From: Deltaproteobacteria bacterium
GTDB taxonomy: Bacteria; Desulfobacterota; Desulfuromonadia; Desulfuromonadales; BM103
NCBI GenBank assembly: GCA_019313105.1
Contig: JAFDBW010000019.1
Span: 1 to 6,715, forward strand
Length of the DNA stretch: 6,715 nt
Direction: 5' to 3'
A model generated the notes under the pieces. The model was not told where the DNA came from. It worked only from the letters and a program-made list of their open reading frames with translations, and did not search any database. Both the position numbers and the translations under genes were made by a program. This document shows positions 1 through 5,546 of the stretch, piece by piece. Position 1 is the stretch's first letter. Every line of letters starts with the position of its first letter.

Positions 1-1
1 C

Positions 2-1123
2 TTGAGTTCCGCTTTTTCAGATGGCGAGTTCGAGGCGAACAAGCCGGCGCCTGATGTTCAGGAAGAGCCTGAACAGGCGGAAGGACAGAAAAGCAGGGAC
101 ACTGATAAATCCTCAGGGTCTGGTGGTTCCAGGACGCGAATCCTCCTGGTGGTCCTGCTGTTGGTGGTTGCCGGAGTTGCAGGAGCTTACTACTTCATGG
201 ATCTGGGCGGTACAGCTCCAGTCGTGCCGACTGTCCCGGTGCCGGCACAAAAGGCGCAAAAATCAGTTGCCTTGCCGCCTCAGTCGGCGCAGGTGCCGCC
301 AGCTAAAGTGCAGCCCGCGGCCAAGCCTGTTTCCGTCGCCGTCCCGCCACCACCACCGACTCAGCCGGCAACCAGGCCTGTTGCCGAAGAGCCGTCCCAG
401 CCTGCTCCGGAGCAACAGGTTGCAGTCTCCAAGACAGAGCCTGCACCCGTTGCCAAACCTGTAGAAACGCCAGCACAGGAGGCCTCCGCCAAGCCTGCCG
501 TGCAGATGGCTGCCCCGGCACCGAAACCGCAACAGGCTGTCCAGCCGGTTGCGCAAGCTAAGCCCGAGGCCACAGTCAAGCCTGCTCAACAAACTGCAGA
601 GGCCATGGTTGCGCCCACTCCGAAGCCCATGCCGACTACTGAACAAACCGCTGCACCCAAACAGGTTGCAGGGGGGGGCTTTGCGCTTGATGCGGGCTCT
701 TACCTTTTTGAGTCGAATCGTGATTCATTGATTACAAGGATCAAAAAACTTGGCTATAAGCCCCTTGTCACACCGGTCGATGCCAAGCTGGACATGACGA
801 GGCTGCGCCTCGGAACCTACCGCAAGGAAGAGGTCCAGAAGGCTCTCGAATTTGCACGATCGATCGAACCCGGTGCATACGCTGCTCCTGCCGGGAACGG
901 TTATGTGATTTACGCCGGGACTTTCCTCAAACAGGGCACGGTAGACAAGTTGACAAAACGTTTCCTGGCTGAGGGGGTCAAGGTGTATCCTGAGCCGGTT
1001 CAGGTTGTCAGGACATTAAGCCGGATCCGTTTCGGCAGCTTCGCAACCAGGGCAGATGCAACAGCAGCTGTAAATGCCGCTGGCAAGGCTGGTGTGAAGG
1101 CCGTCGTTGTTACTGTCAATTAA
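2..1123 (+). CDS. Membrane-anchored tandem SPOR-like domain protein (5' end may be outside window)
   Basis: SPOR domains bind glycan strands of peptidoglycan lacking stem peptides, usually at the division septum, so a cell-envelope role is likely. As read here (373 residues), a charged cytoplasmic N-terminus (1-45) precedes one hydrophobic helix (about 47-63, rich in L/V). Next comes a low-complexity Pro/Ala/Lys/Gln linker (about 70-222) and then two SPOR-like repeats: 227-287, with a G-S-Y strand and an R-L-G-T-Y strand, and 300-371, with A-G-T-F and R-F-G-S-F strands. This is the layout of a type II membrane protein with a periplasmic C-terminus. The first in-frame ATG codes for Met66, beyond the helix, so translation must begin at the TTG at position 2 or upstream of the window; the true start cannot be decided. 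The next gene follows 47 bp downstream on the same strand. The domain is divergent from canonical SPOR, so the family call is good but not certain. Confidence 0.8.
   Translation: MSSAFSDGEFEANKPAPDVQEEPEQAEGQKSRDTDKSSGSGGSRTRILLVVLLLVVAGVAGAYYFMDLGGTAPVVPTVPVPAQKAQKSVALPPQSAQVPPAKVQPAAKPVSVAVPPPPPTQPATRPVAEEPSQPAPEQQVAVSKTEPAPVAKPVETPAQEASAKPAVQMAAPAPKPQQAVQPVAQAKPEATVKPAQQTAEAMVAPTPKPMPTTEQTAAPKQVAGGGFALDAGSYLFESNRDSLITRIKKLGYKPLVTPVDAKLDMTRLRLGTYRKEEVQKALEFARSIEPGAYAAPAGNGYVIYAGTFLKQGTVDKLTKRFLAEGVKVYPEPVQVVRTLSRIRFGSFATRADATAAVNAAGKAGVKAVVVTVN
671..678 (+). repeat. G8 homopolymer inside the SPOR gene
   Basis: Eight consecutive G lie at the junction between the Pro/Ala linker and the first SPOR-like repeat, encoding Ala-Gly-Gly-Gly-Phe. 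A one-base slip here would detach the SPOR repeats from the anchor. No evidence beyond the tract itself shows that it is variable. Confidence 0.6.
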
Positions 1124-1170
1124 GATTTACGATTAATCTCCAGATATTCATAAACGGAGTTAACTGTTTC

Positions 1171-2229
1171 ATGACGCAAGCTGAATCAACCACCGTGCGC
1201 CTCAAGGTCTCTCCCGAGGTTGCTCGGCTTGTCAGGCCAGGAGCCCCTCGTGACGCCCAACTGGCGGCTGCACGAGGGGCTCTTCCCCTTGCCGGCAAGG
1301 ATTTCCTGACGGTACTTTTCTTCCTCTGCAGCAGCTCCGATTTAGAGATCAAGACGAGCGCGGTGAAAACCTTGCGCGCGTTGCCCGGGACAATTCTGGA
1401 CGCCGTACTCAAAGATTCCACCCTGCATCCGCAACTGCTTGAATTGTTGGTCAGAGCCAGGATCGCCGATACCGAACTGATGGGATCAGTCATCATGCAT
1501 CCGTCCACCGCTATCAAGACCATGCTCTACCTTGCCAACAAGGCCGACCAGGATGTCCTGGAGCGTTTGGCAGAAAACCATAACAAACTGCGCGAGTACC
1601 CTGAACTTGTCGAGACGATCATTGCCAATCCCAATGCGAATAAAGAACTCAAGTTAAGACTGGGCTGGCAGGATCCCGAACCGGACTCTGCTGCCGAGAC
1701 GGGAGAAGACCAGGCTGTGCCAGATGCTGAAGAGGATCAAGACGGAGACGAAGAAGGTCGCAGCCAGGTGGAGCTGGAAGCCTTGATGGAGGAGGCCGAC
1801 CAGGAAGGTTTGTCCAAGTACCAGATCGCCCTAGAGCTCAAGGTCGCGGAAAAGATCAAGATGGGATTGACCGGTGACAAGGAATGGCGAACCCTGATGA
1901 TCAAGCAATCGAATAAACTGATACAGGCAGCGGTTTTGAAGAATCCCAGAATCACGGACGGCGAAGTCCTCATGATCGCCAAGAACAAGACTTCCACTGA
2001 AGACCTGATCCGCATGATCCTGCTCAACAAGGAGTGGATGAAGCTCTACGAAATAAAAAAGGCTCTGATCACCCACCCCAAAACTCCGCCGCCGAAGGCG
2101 ATGCGCCTTGTGCCCATGCTGACCATGAAAGACATCAAGGAGCTGGCCAAAAGCCGCCAGGTGTCAACGCTAGTTTCAACTGCTGCACGCAAGGAGCTGG
2201 AGTTACGGATCAAAAAGACAGGAGGCTGA
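1171..2229 (+). CDS. Conserved-looking helical-repeat protein with acidic linker, function unknown
   Basis: I do not recognise a named family. The 352-residue product has no signal peptide or membrane segment and should be cytoplasmic. It is largely helical, with two repeat-bearing halves (about 40-167 and 213-347) joined by a strongly acidic, disordered-looking linker (about 168-212, rich in E and D). A short motif, hydrophobic residues followed by His-Pro or Asn-Pro and then an amphipathic helix, recurs at H110-P111, N153-P154, N258-P259 and H302-P303. This spacing style resembles leucine-rich-repeat-variant, HEAT-like or DUF2336-type proteins, which usually act as protein-binding scaffolds; that is inference. 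The ATG is preceded by GGAG at 1156-1159 (11-nt spacing). It lies 47 bp after the SPOR gene and may be co-transcribed with it. The stop codon overlaps a following ATG (TGATG, 2227-2231). Confidence 0.8.
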   Translation: MTQAESTTVRLKVSPEVARLVRPGAPRDAQLAAARGALPLAGKDFLTVLFFLCSSSDLEIKTSAVKTLRALPGTILDAVLKDSTLHPQLLELLVRARIADTELMGSVIMHPSTAIKTMLYLANKADQDVLERLAENHNKLREYPELVETIIANPNANKELKLRLGWQDPEPDSAAETGEDQAVPDAEEDQDGDEEGRSQVELEALMEEADQEGLSKYQIALELKVAEKIKMGLTGDKEWRTLMIKQSNKLIQAAVLKNPRITDGEVLMIAKNKTSTEDLIRMILLNKEWMKLYEIKKALITHPKTPPPKAMRLVPMLTMKDIKELAKSRQVSTLVSTAARKELELRIKKTGG

Positions 2230-2397
2230 TGAAAACGGCCGGACTGGTTGATGGTTGCGATTTTCGTCGTTGATCAAGGCCTGAGCGGCACGCCGGTGCG
2301 TATAGCAAAGACGCCAGGTCAGCCTTTCTGCCATAAAGTGCATCGACAGGATGGATGCCACCGGCTGGATTGTGCTAGGCGAGATTGTGCAGGTAAG

Positions 2398-2419
2398 TGG
2401 TAAGTGGTCGCACTTGCCA
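2398..2419. terminator. Hairpin between convergent genes, possible weak terminator
   Basis: A 9-bp stem (2398-2406 with 2411-2419, one T-G wobble when read on the + strand) closes a GTCG tetraloop. It lies between the convergent helical-repeat and ZIP genes. No T-tract follows on either strand, so it is not a textbook intrinsic terminator. The left arm also takes part in a 7-bp tandem repeat (GGTAAGT twice, 2392-2405). Confidence 0.3.
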
Positions 2420-2449
2420 GCCTCTATCCTCAAGGGACCAACCCCCGCT

Positions 2450-3223
2450 TCAATGTCTCAGTTGCCCGGCGAGCCAGGCAATCAGGACGCCGCCACAGAG
2501 TGCAATGGATGCAGAGAACCCACGGCTGCGGTGGGACTCTGGAATCAGGTCAGAAGCGGCGATATAGACGAAAGAACCTCCCGCTCCGGCCAGCAGGATC
2601 CCAAGCAGCTGCTCCGGCAGGTCGTTGACCAGGGCGAAAGTCAGGATCGCTGCCCCGGGTGTGGCCAGGGCGACGAAGGCTGTCAATTCTATGGCCTTGC
2701 GGCGCTGCCAACCGTAATGCAGCAGGATAGCGATCATCGCTATACCCTCCGGAACCTCGTGGGCGATAACGCCCAACGCCGACAGCAGTCCAAGATCGTG
2801 GCCGACTTCAAAGCTGGTGCCGATAATCACACCGTCAATAACCGAATGCAGTCCCATGCCAACAAAGGCGACCAGCCCCATCGGATGGGGCCGGGAGCAG
2901 CAATCGTCATGGCAGTCATCGATATCAAGGTTGATATGGTGCTGCTCTTCATGTCCGGCGTGGATCAGCAGGTGATGCTCAAGAAAATAAAAGATGATGA
3001 AAGCGAGGATAATGAATAACGGGGCATGGACGGTCATCTCCAGCGATTCCGGCAGGATGTGGAGAATGCCGACGCCGAGCAGGACCCCTGCTGAGAGTGA
3101 GACCAGCACCGCTGAATAACGGCGACTCCATTGTTCACGGGCCAGCACCAGCATCATCCCGGCAAAGGTTGCTGTGCCGGCAAAGCTGCCGGCAATGAGT
3201 ACGGACCACCATTCTTCAGACAT
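2450..3223 (-). CDS. ZIP-family divalent metal transporter
   Basis: ZIP proteins move Zn2+, Fe2+ or similar ions into the cytoplasm. The 257-residue product has about eight hydrophobic helices (roughly 6-27, 37-56, 67-86, 116-137, 145-169, 177-199, 205-224, 237-254), the usual ZIP count. Metal-site motifs are intact: H126-x-x-x-D130-G in TM4 and H155-E-x-P158-E159-G in TM5, plus H55/E59 at the end of TM2. The TM3-TM4 loop (83-113) is a metal-binding-type stretch with eight His, three Cys (C104, C108, C109) and many Asp. The ATG at 3223 is chosen over an in-frame TTG at 3283 because a likely promoter overlaps that TTG and GGAG sits 10 nt before the ATG. The gene is convergent with its right-hand reading neighbour (the helical-repeat gene) and divergent from the cytochrome. 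Substrate metal cannot be told from sequence. Confidence 0.92.
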   Translation of the reverse strand: MSEEWWSVLIAGSFAGTATFAGMMLVLAREQWSRRYSAVLVSLSAGVLLGVGILHILPESLEMTVHAPLFIILAFIIFYFLEHHLLIHAGHEEQHHINLDIDDCHDDCCSRPHPMGLVAFVGMGLHSVIDGVIIGTSFEVGHDLGLLSALGVIAHEVPEGIAMIAILLHYGWQRRKAIELTAFVALATPGAAILTFALVNDLPEQLLGILLAGAGGSFVYIAASDLIPESHRSRGFSASIALCGGVLIAWLAGQLRH

Positions 3224-3254
3224 ATTCAAGACACTCCATGAGATAGGTTGAAGC

Positions 3255-3283
3255 AGTATAGAATCCAAGCCATTTAAGAGCAA
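3255..3283 (-). promoter_or_regulatory. Sigma70-type promoter for the ZIP transporter
   Basis: On the minus strand, TTGCTC (3283-3278) is separated by exactly 17 bp from TATACT (3260-3255), which matches the -10 consensus at five of six positions. The -35 matches only the TTG. Predicted transcription would start near 3248, about 25 nt before the ATG at 3223, so the TTG at 3283 cannot be the translation start of this transcript. Confidence 0.55.
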
Positions 3284-3286
3284 GTG

Positions 3287-3302
3287 TCATGCGTGATCAT
3301 GC
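3287..3302. repeat. TCATGC direct repeat upstream of the ZIP -35
   Basis: TCATGC occurs at 3287-3292 and 3297-3302, one helical turn apart, with a TGATCA palindrome (3294-3299) spanning the second copy. It ends immediately upstream of the ZIP -35 element, a position suited to an activator, but no known regulator's motif is recognised. It could be chance. Confidence 0.25.
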
Positions 3303-3533
3303 CGTTATATTGCGGGTAAGTTTTGATCGTTGAGAGTGAAAAGAATCTCCCAACTGATGATTCTGAAGTCATTTCTGAAAATGGCAGCTACGTTCTGGCA
3401 ATGCGACGACAGAAATCGGTCGCGCCGAAACGGCTCTGCAGCGTCGATATCTGCACTGGAGCTTTGCTGCTAGAAGGCAAATATATAGTGCTTTTGCACG
3501 GCCCGGCATTCTGTGTGTGTTTTTTGTTTTGGA

Positions 3534-3551
3534 ATTTGACCTGCGTCAAAT
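3534..3551. promoter_or_regulatory. FNR/HcpR-like palindromic operator
   Basis: A perfect 7-bp inverted repeat, ATTTGAC-CTGC-GTCAAAT, has the TTGAY-N4-RTCAA geometry of CRP/FNR-family sites. TTGAC-N4-GTCAA is the form I recall being reported for HcpR, the nitrosative-stress regulator of sulfate- and metal-reducing deltaproteobacteria. Its centre is at 3542.5. A class II start 41.5 bp downstream (near A3584) would place the -10 hexamer at 3572-3577, where TAGGCT matches the three most conserved -10 bases (T, A and final T). This promoter assignment is weak; the palindrome itself is clear. Confidence 0.6.
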
Positions 3552-3700
3552 ATTTGTCCGCCCGCATTTCGTAGGCTTGTGAAAATTTTTATCTGAGATA
3601 ACTTTTAAACGGGTTCGGTAAGTGTTGTCTCTGTATTTGTCACAGGGTTTCTATAGATCGGTCAGCAGATGGCCAAACATTTTAAGAGGGAGGTAGGAGC

Positions 3701-5044
3701 ATGAGGACGCATTTTTTTTTACAAGGGTTTATGACGGTCGCGCTGGTTTTGTTGACGGCAACCGTTAGTCTGGCAATGACAGATCGATTGTCCGCTGAAA
3801 CCCAGGAATGTCTCGGTTGCCATGGTGAGATGCTGGGTATCGTAGCCCAGTGGGAAGACAGCGCACACTGGAACGCCGGGGTCGGTTGTTACGAGTGTCA
3901 CAAGGCAGACAGTGGTGATGCGGATGCGATGGATCACAATGGCTTTTCCATTGCGATTATCGTTTCACCGCGGGACTGTGGCCAGTGTCACCCCAAGGAG
4001 ACCGCAGAACAGGAAGCCAGCCACCATGCCAAGGCCGGAGATATCCTGAACACCAAAGATGGTATCCTTGGCCAGACAATAGGTGGTGAGCCCGCGGTTG
4101 CTGTCGGCTGTCGACAGTGTCATGGCTCGATCGTCAAGGTAAACGACGACGGCTCTCTCGATACCAACACATGGCCGAATACGGGTATCGGTCGCGTGAA
4201 CCCGGATGGGTCAAAAGGGACCTGCTCGGCCTGCCACACACGTCACCGTTTCAGTAAGGAACAGGCCCGCAAGCCTGAGACCTGTGGTAAGTGCCACCTC
4301 GGCCCCGACCATCCCCAGAAAGAAGTTTACGAAGAATCCAAGCATGGCATCCTTTACCGGGCGTTTGAAGATGACCTGAACATGGACAAGCCGAAGTGGG
4401 TTGCCGGTCAGGACTACTACGATGCACCGACCTGTGCCACATGCCATATGAGTGCGACGACAAATCAGCCGGTCACGCATGATGTCGGCACCCGCCTGGC
4501 CTGGAACCTGCGGGCACCGGTTTCGAAGCGCACTGAAGGCTGGGAGAAGAAGCTGGAAGATATGCAGGACGTCTGTTCTGCCTGCCACGGTTCTCCGTTT
4601 GTCGAAGGCTTCTACAAGCAGCTCGATAGCTTCGTCGCTCTCTACAATGACAAGTTTGCCATCCCGGCCAAAGAGATCCGCGAATACCTCATGGAAAAAG
4701 AAATAATTTCCAAAGGCAACTTCGACGACAAGATCGACTGGATCTACTGGGAGCTCTGGCACCATGAAGGTCGTCGTGCCCGTCACGGGGCTGCCATGAG
4801 CGGCCCGGACTATGCTTGGTGGCATGGAATCTATGATGTTGCCAAACACTTCTATACTGAATTGCTTCCCGAAGCGAAAGAAGCCTGTGAAAAGGCAGGT
4901 AAACCTGAAGTGTACGAAGAGATCATTGCCAAGTACATCGATGGCCGCAAAGAGCATGAGTGGTATACGAAGGGCTTCGATCCGAAACGGGTCGAGGAGA
5001 TGAAGGCGTATTACAAGGAACGTTACCAGCAGGATGTGAATTAG
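3701..5044 (+). CDS. Exported octaheme cytochrome c, hydroxylamine oxidoreductase (HAO) family
   Basis: HAO-family enzymes carry eight c-type hemes and interconvert hydroxylamine, NO and nitrite in the periplasm. This 447-residue protein has a signal peptide (1-25, hydrophobic core 10-22, likely cleavage after S-L-A25) and exactly eight CXXCH motifs, starting at C37, C63, C93, C137, C175, C195, C245 and C292. The fourth (137-141) corresponds by order to the catalytic heme of HAO. A T-H-D-V-G segment (259-263) after heme 7 and a C-terminal block with W353-H-H, G-P-D-Y (368-371) and W-H-G-I-Y (374-378) resemble HAO-family conserved regions. No C-terminal membrane helix is present. It is shorter than ammonia-oxidiser HAO, closer to the reductive (epsilon-type) enzymes. 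Whether the heme-crosslinking tyrosine exists needs alignment, so direction of catalysis is open. The gene stands alone with its own RBS, upstream palindrome and terminator; no NapC/NrfH-type partner is adjacent. Confidence 0.9.
   Translation: MRTHFFLQGFMTVALVLLTATVSLAMTDRLSAETQECLGCHGEMLGIVAQWEDSAHWNAGVGCYECHKADSGDADAMDHNGFSIAIIVSPRDCGQCHPKETAEQEASHHAKAGDILNTKDGILGQTIGGEPAVAVGCRQCHGSIVKVNDDGSLDTNTWPNTGIGRVNPDGSKGTCSACHTRHRFSKEQARKPETCGKCHLGPDHPQKEVYEESKHGILYRAFEDDLNMDKPKWVAGQDYYDAPTCATCHMSATTNQPVTHDVGTRLAWNLRAPVSKRTEGWEKKLEDMQDVCSACHGSPFVEGFYKQLDSFVALYNDKFAIPAKEIREYLMEKEIISKGNFDDKIDWIYWELWHHEGRRARHGAAMSGPDYAWWHGIYDVAKHFYTELLPEAKEACEKAGKPEVYEEIIAKYIDGRKEHEWYTKGFDPKRVEEMKAYYKERYQQDVN
3712..3720 (+). 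repeat. T9 homopolymer in the signal-peptide codons of the cytochrome
   Basis: Nine consecutive T span codons 4-7 (His-Phe-Phe-Leu). A single-base slip would abolish the octaheme protein right after initiation. The tract is visible; variability is not. Confidence 0.6.
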
Positions 5045-5070
5045 TCGATTCCTTAAAATTGAAACCAACC

Positions 5071-5103
5071 GGCCGGGCTTTTTGCCCGGCCTGTTTTTTT
5101 TTT
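5071..5103 (+). terminator. Intrinsic terminator of the octaheme cytochrome gene
   Basis: A perfect 8-bp all-GC stem (GGCCGGGC 5071-5078 with GCCCGGCC 5084-5091) has a five-T loop and is followed by a ten-T tract (5094-5103). It begins 26 bp after the stop codon and isolates the cytochrome transcript from the downstream peptidase gene. Confidence 0.95.
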
Positions 5104-5129
5104 AATCAATTTGTGAGAACTGTACACCG

Positions 5130-5147
5130 TCCACAGATGCCTGTGGA
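5130..5147. repeat. Perfect inverted repeat TCCACAG-N4-CTGTGGA
   Basis: Seven-bp arms (5130-5136 and 5141-5147) flank ATGC. No T-run follows, so it is not a terminator. The right arm is part of a DnaA-box-like TGTGGATAG. It could be a protein-binding site or a small hairpin. Confidence 0.5.
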
Positions 5148-5218
5148 TAGATTTGTGGAAATGTGGAGCAGTGGCAACTAAACTTCCCTAGGGCTATGGA
5201 CTTTTAGCCTTTTGCACA
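5142..5218. promoter_or_regulatory. Cluster of DnaA-box-like 9-mers
   Basis: Against the DnaA consensus TTWTNCACA, the window shows TTTTGCACA (5210-5218, all positions match), and on the other strand CTATCCACA (5142-5150) and ATTTCCACA (5154-5162), each with one mismatch. A poorer match is at 5163-5171 or nearby (TGTGGAGCA). An AT-rich stretch follows. By rough estimate less than one such site is expected by chance in this intergenic span, so the enrichment is modest. Flanking genes are not typical of an origin. Confidence 0.25.
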
Positions 5219-5259
5219 CAAAACAATCATTACTTTTATGGTTTGTCTCGACATCATTG

Positions 5260-5310
5260 ATTTGTGATAAGGCATATTTGAAAATGGGTATTTGATCACA
5301 AATGTGTGAT
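5260..5310. repeat. Nested TGTGAT/ATCACA inverted repeats, possible CRP/FNR-family sites
   Basis: ATTTGTGAT (5260-5268) is the exact reverse complement of ATCACAAAT (5295-5303). The latter overlaps a second perfect repeat, ATCACA-AATG-TGTGAT (5295-5310). TGTGA/TCACA half-sites are typical of CRP-family regulators, but the arrangement here is inverted or widely spaced compared with the canonical TGTGA-N6-TCACA. Regulation of the downstream peptidase gene is possible but unproven. Confidence 0.35.
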
Positions 5311-5420
5311 GGGCAGATGTGTTTTTGATTGATAAGTGACGGTCATTGTGTTATTTAAAAATCTCATATATATCAGTACTTTATTGACATTAGAAAGCAT
5401 GCCTTGTGCCGACTCCGGAA

Positions 5421-5455
5421 GGCTCTGGATAAACAGCCCCTGGTTTCAGGCTCTG
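5421..5455 (+). other. Possible structured leader of the M24 peptidase mRNA
   Basis: CCTG-GTTT-CAGG (5439-5450) forms a stem extended past a 2x2 internal loop by CAG/CTG (5434-5436 with 5453-5455). GGCT at 5421-5424 could instead pair with AGCC at 5435-5438, which would be mutually exclusive. The heptamer GGCTCTG also repeats at 5421 and 5449. No known riboswitch consensus is recognised. Confidence 0.2.
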
Positions 5456-5546
5456 CCCTATAAATCAAAGGGTTTTGCCGTATAACTCCCGTAAAGTTAG
5501 TGATTCCAAGGCGACCGATAACGGCTTGCTTCGAGGAGAGCGAATC

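Larger units (their letters stand above)
3284..3700. other. Divergent intergenic region between ZIP gene and octaheme cytochrome
   Basis: No convincing gene lies here. The left half (to about 3500) has mixed composition and small imperfect palindromes such as GCCG-AAA-CGGC and GTGC-TTTT-GCAC. The right half becomes AT-rich, with a TG repeat and T-runs near 3511-3530, the perfect TTTGAC palindrome at 3534-3551 and a 117-nt probable leader. The region ends in a strong ribosome-binding site, GGGAGG at 3688-3693, 7 nt before the cytochrome ATG. Confidence 0.6.
5104..5546. other. AT-rich intergenic region upstream of the M24 peptidase
   Basis: No protein-coding gene is supported. GC is about 30% over 5221-5400, against roughly 60% in the neighbouring cytochrome. 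It holds inverted repeats, DnaA-box-like 9-mers, runs of AT near 5351-5375 and a GC-richer probable leader after about 5400. Several sigma70-like pairs can be drawn (for example TTGATT at 5325-5330 with TGTTAT at 5349-5354), none clearly best; a perfect TTGACA at 5384-5389 lacks a -10 partner. Confidence 0.55.

Noticed and set aside
263..646. Several minus-strand and shifted frames over the Pro/Ala-rich linker
   Set aside because: Low-complexity GC-rich sequence commonly leaves other frames open; the products are arginine- or leucine-rich nonsense.
2203..2433. A 76-codon minus-strand frame downstream of the ZIP gene
   Set aside because: It begins without an RBS, overlaps the end of the helical-repeat gene and resembles no family I know.
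2351..3019. A 222-codon + strand frame
   Set aside because: It is antisense to the ZIP gene, whose transmembrane and metal-binding motifs are intact; the opposite frame's composition is a by-product of it.
3323..3574. An 83-codon + strand frame in the ZIP-cytochrome intergenic region
   Set aside because: It starts at TTG without a ribosome-binding site, has no recognisable motif and runs through the FNR/HcpR-like palindrome and probable promoter.
4211..5068. A 285-codon minus-strand frame
   Set aside because: It lies opposite the octaheme cytochrome and runs into its terminator; no independent motif or RBS supports it.
5384..5389. Consensus TTGACA as a -35 element for the peptidase gene
   Set aside because: No acceptable -10 hexamer occurs 15-18 bp downstream; the region there is GC-rich (TGCCGA).
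5104..5546. CRISPR array or mobile-element remnant in the repeat-bearing intergenic region
   Set aside because: The repeats are short inverted arms without regular spacers, and there is no transposase fragment, terminal inverted repeat or target duplication.
5400..5546. Known riboswitch (GEMM, purine, cobalamin, TPP) in the peptidase leader
   Set aside because: Isolated resemblances such as TATAAATC were seen, but none of the conserved cores of those classes is present in order.
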